From contig SDUX01000179.1 in assembly GCA_008729055.1 (NCBI GenBank), positions 1-16,887 of the forward strand: DNA of 16,887 nt, given 5' to 3'. Below the pieces are notes generated by a model that was not told where the DNA came from, ran no database searches, and saw only the letters and a program-made list of their open reading frames with translations. A program made the position numbers and the translations under genes. Source of the stretch: Pyropia haitanensis. Taxonomy: Eukaryota > Rhodophyta > Bangiophyceae > Bangiales > Bangiaceae. How positions within the stretch are numbered: the first letter of the stretch is position 1; every line of letters begins with the position of its first letter. This document shows positions 1 through 6,300 of the stretch, one piece after another.

Positions 1-91
1 GTTGCTTTGGCTGTGGGAGCGCGCCGGTGGGGGGGCGGCTACTTTGAATGGTGTGGGATTGACTGCGGGCTTGGCCCGAATCGGTGAGTAG
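1..91 (+). CDS. 3' end of the preceding copy's ORF2 (partial)
   Basis: These bases match the last codons of ORF2 in copy 1 (7917-8007) and copy 2 (15834-15922). The reading enters as a Cys-Phe-Gly-Cys-Gly-Ser-Ala-Pro stretch. In this copy a one-base difference in the G run near 30-38 brings a TGA into frame at 45-47. In the other two copies the frame runs on to TAG or TGA about 40 bases later (TGA at 85-87 and TAG at 89-91 here). Whether the early stop is real or a homopolymer error cannot be decided from one copy. Confidence 0.8.
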   Translation, partial: LLWLWERAGGGAATLNGVGLTAGLARIGE

Positions 92-92
92 T

Positions 93-121
93 GGAGTGGG
101 GGGGGGGGGTTACCCCTCTCC
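93..121 (+). other. 3' UTR hairpin (end of preceding copy)
   Basis: GGAG-T-G-run pairs with C-run-T-CTCC across a TTA-containing loop. It lies just after the ORF2 stop codons and recurs in all three copies. In this group of elements a structured 3' UTR is typically what the reverse transcriptase recognises; that role here is inferred. Confidence 0.6.
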
Positions 122-150
122 ATCCCCGAGGGAGTAGGTCGTGGACTTGC

Positions 151-232
151 CGTCTCTTAGCTAAAGCGATCCAAAGGCGCCAGTTTAAGGCACTGGTCTT
201 TCGGGGCGCGAGTTCGAATCTCGCCGTCATCA
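151..232 (+). tRNA. tRNA-Leu(AAG)-like sequence, 5' acceptor strand missing
   Basis: The anticodon arm is perfect: CCAGT (180-184), loop TTAAGGC, ACTGG (192-196), with anticodon AAG at 187-189. A leucine-type variable arm follows (197-207). The T arm is perfect: GCGAG, loop TTCGAAT, CTCGC (208-224), containing a good B box. The acceptor 3' strand would be CGTCATC (225-231) with discriminator A232. An A-box-like TAGCTAAAGCG starts at 158. The seven bases expected before it (151-157, CGTCTCT) do not pair with CGTCATC, so it is probably a truncated or pseudo-tRNA, or the target site of the element. This copy has one extra A in the D arm (173-175) relative to copy 2. Confidence 0.7.
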
Positions 233-235
233 TCG

Positions 236-262
236 TTTTGCGCCGGTGGTGGGCTGTTTTTT
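236..262 (+). terminator. Pol III-type T runs after the tRNA-like sequence
   Basis: TTTT at 236-239 lies four bases after the tRNA discriminator, and TTTTTT at 257-262 follows. On the coding strand such runs terminate RNA polymerase III. In DNA this GC-rich, two T runs directly behind a tRNA-like body are unlikely to be accidental. Both are conserved in copies 2 and 3. Confidence 0.6.
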
Positions 263-269
263 CGCTGCA

Positions 270-301
270 GGGGGGTGGGGGGGGGTGGGGTGCACCCCCC
301 C
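270..301 (+). other. G-tract block ending in a GGGGTGCACCCC palindrome
   Basis: Three G tracts separated by single T residues (270-290) run into a 12-base perfect palindrome (287-298). The G strand could form a G-quadruplex or pair with the C run that follows. The block is conserved in all three copies, with changes only in tract length. Confidence 0.5.
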
Positions 302-330
302 CATCGCTTTTGTTTGGTCTCGGGAGGCGG

Positions 331-623
331 GATGGCGGCGGATCGGCGGTTGTTGTGTCTGTAGCGCGCGGCGTCGACGCGATCGTCGACGTCGCGGTCG
401 GGGCGGCGTCGAAAACGAATTTTCGGCGCCGGTCCGAGCTATTGACAGCGGTTTTCGAGATGATTTGGGCCAATCAGGTGTCGACGTTGGGGGTTTCCTC
501 ACTGTCGGCACCCGACTTTTCGCCCTTTGCGCGCGCTGCTGCGAGCTGTTTACGTGACGGCGCTTCCCCCCGCGAGGGGGCGGGCGCTATGACCTTGGCA
601 GCCCCCTGGGGCCCCCCAGGGGG
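331..623 (+). promoter_or_regulatory. Candidate 5' region or Pol II promoter of the unit
   Basis: This is the least GC-rich part of the unit. It holds two 8-base palindromes CGTCGACG (372-379 and 384-391) separated by CGAT, a CCAAT motif in GGGCCAATCAGG (470-474), an ACGT-core motif TACGTGAC (551-558), a GC hairpin (560-587) and a strong inverted repeat (602-623). No TATA box is evident. Several frames are open, including one from ATG 332, but third positions are much richer in A/T than in ORF1 and ORF2, so I read it as non-coding. Promoter function is inference from these motifs. Confidence 0.4.
602..623 (+). repeat. 10-bp perfect inverted repeat
   Basis: CCCCCTGGGG and CCCCAGGGGG are separated by two C residues. 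It is unchanged in copy 2 (8518-8539) and copy 3 (16433-16454). It sits at the edge between the less GC-rich 5' region and the very GC-rich downstream sequence. Confidence 0.75.
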
Positions 624-636
624 TGCTTAGCCGAAG

Positions 637-1531
637 CTGGCGGTGCGGCTGGGTCGGCGCCGCCCCCCTCTACGGGGTGCACGGGGCCACCGCCCGCGGG
701 GGCGGCGGCACCCGCCGCTGCGGCGGCGGGAGGCGCTGGGCGGCCGGGCGCGTCCGCCCTCCTTTCCGCCTGTGCGGCGGTGGCGGCGTCCTCCCGCGTC
801 GGGGGCGCCCGGGCGGCGGTTGGCGGTCGTGCTGCGTCCGCCGGCGGTGCTGTGGGCGGCCGCGGCGTGGCGGGTGCGGCGGGTGCGGTGGCTGTGCTGG
901 GCGTCGCGGCGCCGGCCGTCGGGGGGGGGCTGATTCGGGTGGTGGTGCGGACGCGGCAGCGGCTGACGGCGGGCAGCGGGCTCTACCGGTACATCCTCAA
1001 GGCCAGGGCGGGCGTGGGGTGGGGGGGGGGGGGTAGACGGGGCTCGCGGGCCTGCCGGCGCCGCCCCGCCTGGGGGTTCTTGTCCTCCCCCCTCAGGGGG
1101 GGGGGGCACCACCTGGGCGGGGGTCGTGCAGCGCGGCGCCCGTTTGCGCGGGGGTGGCGGCTCTGCCGCCGCCCCCGTGCGGGACGCTAATGCGGCTCCG
1201 GCCGCCGTCCCCAAAGCCACCCGCCCCGCGTCACCCCCCTCCCCCCCCCGCGCTGGCAGCCCTGAGGGAGCGGCAGCGGAACCGCAAGGCTTTCTTCCTG
1301 GCGGCCCGGACGGGGCTTCCCTGGCGGCGGGTGCGCGTGCGGGGGGGGGGGGGCGGGAGTGGACGCTGTGGGGGCGAGTGCTGGGGGGGGTGCGCGTGCC
1401 GGGGGTGACGGAGGTGCGGGCTGGCAGGTGGTCGGGGGTGCGCGTCGGGCGGGTGTCGGCGGGCGGCGTGCGGGTGGCGACGGTGGTGGGCGGGGTGGCG
1501 GCGCGGTCGGGGCTGTGGGGGGGGGGGGGGG
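637..1531 (+). CDS. Probable N-terminal part of ORF1, split by G runs
   Basis: No single frame reads through this stretch in copy 1, but protein-like segments with G/C at nearly every third position lie between G runs. One is 930-1022, starting Leu-Ile-Arg-Val-Val-Val (30 of 31 third positions G or C). Another is ~1237-1340, with Leu-Arg-Glu-Arg-Gln-Arg-Asn-Arg-Lys. A third is 1354-1516, with Glu-Trp-Thr-Leu-Trp-Gly-Arg-Val-Leu. The frame changes at G13 (1021-1033), G11 (1096-1106), G13 (1341-1353) and G16 (1517-1532). In copy 2 the second and third segments are already in one frame. The most likely reading is a basic, Gly-linked N-terminal region of ORF1 with miscounted or slippery G runs. 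A non-coding GC-rich leader is the alternative. No start codon can be assigned. Confidence 0.35.
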
Positions 1532-3370
1532 GCGGGCGCTGTCCAGCCCCCCCCCCTCGCCGATCCCGCCGCGCGCGCGGCTGCGGCCGCTGCGGAACTC
1601 ACCCGCAGCCGGCCGCGGCCGGCGCTCGCGGTACCCCTCGAGACAATTTATGTCTCGGGGGTGTCCCGCGACGCCCGCGCCCACCGCCTCCGCGCGGCGG
1701 TGGCCGACCTCACCGGGGTCGACGTCCGCCACGTGGCGGACGTCGACCGCTTTGGCGCCACCGCCGCGGTGACCGTCGTGGCCACCGCGGCGGCCGCGTT
1801 TCGCGCCGCGGTGTGCGCCGGCCCCGCCGCGTCGGTGCTGCGCCTGCTGCCCGGCGCCGACCCGTGGAGTGCCAAGCTCCTCGGGTCGCGCCGCCGGGCG
1901 GGCCTGACGGGCGCCGACGCGTCGGGCGTGGCGGCGGACTTTTGCCGCCGCCGCCTCACCGCCAAGCTCGAGCAGCTGGCGGTGAGGCCGGCCATGCCCC
2001 CCCACCTGCGTGCGTCGCTGCGCGCCCACATCGAGGGCGCGCTGGCGACGCACGCCGCCGGGGGGGCAACCGCGCCCGCGGCGGCCCCGCCCGCCGCCGT
2101 GACCGCAGCCCCTGCCGAGGTCGCGGCCGGCGGCGCGCCGGCTGCCGGCCCGGCGCCGGCCGCTGCTGCTACCGACGGCGCCGCGGCGGGGGCCACCCCT
2201 GCGGCTGCCGCCCGCGCGACCGCGGCCGGCACCCCTGCCGACGCGGCCGCCGCCGGGGTGACCGGCGGCCGCCGCCGCTCGCGGTCGCGGCGCCGCCGTG
2301 CTGGCCACGGCGCTGCCGCGGCTGCGCCCGCCGCCACGGTCCGGCCGGCGGGCGCGGCGGCGACGCCCTCCCCGATGGAGGGCGTCGAGGGGGCGGGCGG
2401 TGCCAACGCGGCCAGCGTCCCCCTGGCGGGTCGCCCCGCCTCTGCGCCCGCCCCCGCCCCCCGCCCCGCCGCTGCCGCCGCGGCGGTCGCGGCTGCGCCC
2501 CCCGCCACGGTGTCTGCCGACGCCATGGAGGGGGTCGTCCCCGCCGCGTCCGCCGGGCGGCCTGGGCCTGCCGGGGCGGGTGTGCCGGCGGCAGCGGCGG
2601 CGGCTGCGGCTGCCGCCGCGCCGGCGCCGCTTCCCCCGCCCGCCACACCGATCCCGCTGGCGCTCGCCGCCACCACGCTGGCGGCGGCGCTGACGCCGCT
2701 GCCGGGCCCCCGCCTGCCGGCCACGCTGCCGCGCCCCGCCGCGGGGGCAGCCGACGGCGACCCCGACGCCCGGCTGCCGGCGCGTAAGCGCCGGCGGACC
2801 GAGGCGGCGGCGGCACTGGCGACGGCGGCCGCCCCTCCTCGCGTCCCCGCGCGCCCCCGGCCGGCGTCGCCGCCCGCTGGCGCGCGCGTGCCGTCCGCGC
2901 TGGCGCCGGCGACGCCGGCACCGCCTGCCGAGCGGCCTGCCACCGCGGCGCCCCCGCCGGCCGCCCCACCCGTGGTAGCTGTGCCCGTCGGTGCGACGGC
3001 GGGCCCGCGGCCCGTCGGCACAACCCCGCGGCCGGCGGAGGCGGCCGCTGCTGGCGCGGCCGCCGCGGCGATGGCGGTCACCCCGGCTGCCGGGACGACC
3101 TCGACGGTCGTCCCGCCGGCCGGGGCGGCCACGTCTGCCGCGGCCGCCCCGCCCCCTGCGGCTGCCCCCGCCGATACTGCTGCCCCCGCTGGCGCGCCTG
3201 GCCAACCCCCTGCGGGCGCCTCTGCGCCTGCCGCCGTCGCGCCCACCGCGCCCGCTGCCGCCGGTCCGCCGGGCGATGCGCCGACCGAGTCGGCCGCGTC
3301 GCCCGCCGGGATCGCGCCGGCCGGGCCCGCGGCGGCGCCCCACGCAAGCGACGGGCGTCGCCATGAGTGA
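1532..3370 (+). CDS. Retrotransposon ORF1 protein core (nucleic-acid-binding type)
   Basis: Open from just after the G16 run to TGA at 3368-3370. There is no ATG in this frame before 1993. The GTG at 1661 is the last Val of Ile-Tyr-Val-Ser-Gly-Val and is not a credible eukaryotic start, so the protein must begin upstream. Residues encoded at ~1640-1990 look globular: Thr-Ile-Tyr-Val-Ser-Gly-Val, a helix, Val-rich strands and a second helix, an RRM-like order. From ~2045 on it is a long, disordered Ala/Pro-rich tail. Two basic clusters stand out: an Arg/Ser run coded at 2270-2299 and Arg-Lys-Arg-Arg-Arg at 2783-2797 (a nuclear localisation candidate). It overlaps the ORF2 ATG by 8 bases. By analogy with other ORF1 proteins it would coat the element RNA; no zinc knuckle was seen. 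Frame choice is supported by high third-position GC and by a GTA/GTC synonymous change between copies. Confidence 0.75.
   Translation, partial: AGAVQPPPLADPAARAAAAAAELTRSRPRPALAVPLETIYVSGVSRDARAHRLRAAVADLTGVDVRHVADVDRFGATAAVTVVATAAAAFRAAVCAGPAASVLRLLPGADPWSAKLLGSRRRAGLTGADASGVAADFCRRRLTAKLEQLAVRPAMPPHLRASLRAHIEGALATHAAGGATAPAAAPPAAVTAAPAEVAAGGAPAAGPAPAAAATDGAAAGATPAAAARATAAGTPADAAAAGVTGGRRRSRSRRRRAGHGAAAAAPAATVRPAGAAATPSPMEGVEGAGGANAASVPLAGRPASAPAPAPRPAAAAAAVAAAPPATVSADAMEGVVPAASAGRPGPAGAGVPAAAAAAAAAAAPAPLPPPATPIPLALAATTLAAALTPLPGPRLPATLPRPAAGAADGDPDARLPARKRRRTEAAAALATAAAPPRVPARPRPASPPAGARVPSALAPATPAPPAERPATAAPPPAAPPVVAVPVGATAGPRPVGTTPRPAEAAAAGAAAAAMAVTPAAGTTSTVVPPAGAATSAAAAPPPAAAPADTAAPAGAPGQPPAGASAPAAVAPTAPAAAGPPGDAPTESAASPAGIAPAGPAAAPHASDGRRHE
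1635..1661 (+). repeat. Stem-loop with an ATTTA loop inside ORF1
   Basis: CCCTCGAGACA (1635-1645) pairs with TGTCTCGGGGG (1651-1661) over 11 bp with one G·T pair, enclosing ATTTA. It is identical in copy 2 (9553-9579). The loop is among the most A/T-rich pentamers in ORF1. It also holds the A of an out-of-frame ATG at 1650 whose frame stops at 1772. Confidence 0.65.
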
Positions 3371-6300
3371 CGCCCGTCGCTCTGCCGCCGCAGGGCAGCG
3401 TGCGTCGGCGTCTGAGCCGGCACGCGCCGCGGCGGCAGCGGACGCTGCGCCCCCCTTTCCCGCGGGGGGGGGGGGCGGCGCGCGTCCGAGCGTGCCCCAG
3501 CCGACCTGAGGGCACCCGCCGCCACCGCATCAGTGGTCGGGTGGCGGCGGTGGCGGGCGCCCGTAGCGGCGCCCGCGACGGGGACGGCCGCGGCGACGCC
3601 GACAGCGCGCGCACCGCCGCGCCGGCGACCGCGGCGGACGGCGGCGGCGCCGACTGCGCCACCGTCACGGCGCCCGGCAGATGCCCTGCCGCGCGATGCA
3701 CGGTGGTGCTGACGGCGCCGCTGACCGACCAGCGGTCCCTGGTGCACCTCCGCACAGCGCACGTGCTGGCAGAGGTGCCCGCGGCGGTGGCGGCAGCCCT
3801 GCAGCTGGCGGGCTGCCGCTGGTGCGACCGCCCATTCCGCGCGGCGCGGGGCCAGACGGGGCAGTCGGCACTGCGCTCTCACGAGCCAAAGTGCCGGCTG
3901 AACCCGGCCCTGCGCCGCGCGCGGGCGGCCGCCCCGACGGCGGCCAGCGCTGGCGGCAGCGCGCGTGCGGCTGGCGGGGACGCGGCGGGGGCGACGACGG
4001 CTGCGGTGGCGGCGGCGGTGGCCGCGGCGACGAGGGCGGCGAGAGCGCGGGGGGCGGACGTGCGCGCGCCCAGGCGAGCCGACCTCTTCACGGTCGACCA
4101 CGCCGCCTGGGCGCGCGCGCGCGACGCGTTCCTGCTGCGCGCCGCCCCGCCTGGCGCGTCGTGGGCGCCGCTGACGGCGTCCGGCGCCCGCACGGTGCCG
4201 CACGTGCCGTCCGCACTACTGGCGCCGTGGCGGGCACTGGCCGCCGAGGCGCTCGACTGGGCGCGGCGGGAGCCGGCGCGGCAGGCGGCGTGGCTGTGGC
4301 TGCTGCTGCTGCCGTCGCTGCTGCTGCACGCGCCGGCCACCGCCGCGCCCGATGGCGAATCGGCGCCCGCCCTGTCGCACGCGGCGCGCGCGGCGGCGGT
4401 GCTGGGCGGCGACTTTGCCGCCGCCCTCGCCGACCGCGACGCGGGAGTGTGGCGCCCCGGCGGGCGACGTGCGCCCGTCCGCCGCGACGGCGGCCGGCCG
4501 GCACGGACGGCCACGAGCGGCGAGACGACGGCCGCCCAGCGGCGGGCGCTGCGGCTTGTGCGCGCCGGTCGTCTGGGCGCGGCTGCCCGCGCCCTGACGG
4601 CCAACCCGCCCGCGCCGCAGACGCCCGCCGTGTGGGCAAAGGCGCGCACGCTCTTCCCGCCCGCGACGGCCGGCCTGGCGACGGCGGCCTCTGTCGAGGC
4701 GGCCTTCCCGGCCGAGCTGTCGCGGGCGGCGGCGTTTGGCGAGGCGGGTGACGTGCCCACCGCCGTCACCCGTGCCGCCGCGGTGGACGCCATCCGGGCG
4801 GCGCCGCGCGGCTCCTCCCCCGGCCCGTCCGGTCTCCGGACGGAGCACCTGTGGGCGCTGGGGGAGGAGGGGAGGGACTCGCTGGTGGGGGTGGTGCTGC
4901 TGTTGGCGGGGGACGCCGCCGTGGCGCGCGTCCCCCGAGCCGCCACGCACGCGCTGGCGGGGGCAGACCTCCTCCTGCTGGCCAAGCCTGGCGGGCCAGG
5001 GGAGGACGGTCTGCCCCGCCTCCGGCCCATCGGGATGCCGGAGGTGCTCCGCAAGCTGGCCGCCGCCGCCCTGGCGCGCACTGTGCGCGGGGCGGCGGCG
5101 CGCCTGCTGGCGCCGACGCAGCAGGGGGTGGGGGTCTCCAGCGCGTGCGAGCGCTTGCTCCACGAGCTGGAGGCCCACACTGCCCAACACCCCGGGCATG
5201 CGGTAGTCCAGTTGGACTACCGCAACGCCTTCAACCTGGTGTCGCGCGCGGCGGCGGACGCGGTGCTGTGCCGCGCCCTCCCCCTCGTAGGCCCGTACCT
5301 CTCGTGGGCCTACGGCGGGGGGGGGCCGTGCGTATACGGCTGGGCGGCGGACGGGGCTGGACCCCCCCCGCCGCCCGAGCCAGGCACGCGCGTCCACGGC
5401 GGGGGCGGGGCCGTGCCAGCAGAGGACGTCAGCGGCCGCCGCGCGGGTGCGGCTGACGACGCGGCCGCCGGTGGTGGCGGTAACGGATGGGCTGCTGGCG
5501 GTGCTGCGTCCGCCCTCGCACTGGCCACACCGCCCGCGCGCTTGTGGCTGCGGGCCGAGCGGGGCGCCCAGCAGGGCGACCCTCTCGGCCCGCTGCTGCA
5601 CGCGGCGGGCCTGTGGCTGGTGCTGGAGCGGCTGCGCGCCGCCCAGCCGACGCTGCTCATCCGCGCCTTCCACGACGACGTGGTCGCGGCCGGCCCCCCT
5701 GCTCACCTGCAGCGCCTCGTCGGCGCCGCCGCGTCCGTCGGGGCGGCCGTCGACGCCGAGCTGGCGCCGGCCAAGAGCGTCGGCTGGTCGCCGGCCGGCG
5801 CGCCGGCGCCGGCCGGCTGGCCGGCGCAATGGGCGGTGGGGGGGACCACGCAGTTCTCCGTTCCCCTCGGGGCGGACGCGTTTGTCGCTGCGGGCGTGGA
5901 CCGGCTGGCGGCGGAGCAGGCGGGGCTGTGCCGCGCTATCGCGGCGCTGCCCGCCTCGGCGCTGCAGGCGCAGCTGCTGCTGCTGCGCCTGTGTGCCGGC
6001 CCCCGCCCCAACTACTGGCTGCGGGCGCTACCACTGGTGTGGGGCGCACGGCTGGCGGGCGCCGTCGACCGCGACGCGAAGCAGGCCCTGTTGGGCCTGC
6101 TGACCGACGCGGTCGACACGCCCGCCACGCGCGACGCCATTGCGGCGCGCGCGGCGCTCCCTCCCGCCATGGGGGGGCTGGGGATCGGCGGGCGCACGCT
6201 CGTGACGCCGGCTGCCGCGCTGGCGTCGTGGGTGGACGCGCTGCGCGCGGGGCGGGCGTACTCGCCCGCCCTACGCGCACTCGGCGACAGTCTGTTGCGG

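Noticed and set aside
151..337. Permuted tRNA gene (3' part before the 5' part), as known in some red and green algae
   Set aside because: Two T-run terminators (236-239, 257-262) lie between the tRNA body and the only candidate 5' acceptor piece at 331-337, and known permutations break in loops rather than between the acceptor stem and D arm.
421..460. Bacterial-type -35 box (TTGACA-like) at ~442-447
   Set aside because: No matching -10 element, and the context is eukaryotic.
246..557. 103-codon frame conserved in all three copies, ending at TGA 555-557
   Set aside because: It has no ATG start, its codon third positions lack the G/C bias of ORF1 and ORF2, and conservation is expected because the copies are almost identical throughout.
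266..623. HDV-like self-cleaving ribozyme at the element 5' end, as in R2
   Set aside because: Hairpins are present but I could not fit the double-pseudoknot pattern by eye. A covariance-model search would be needed to decide.
1359..1772. Gene starting at ATG 1650 or GTG 1359 and ending at 1772
   Set aside because: After 1650 this frame is a Ser/Thr/Arg shadow of the ORF1 core, whose frame has the expected codon bias and continues to 3370.
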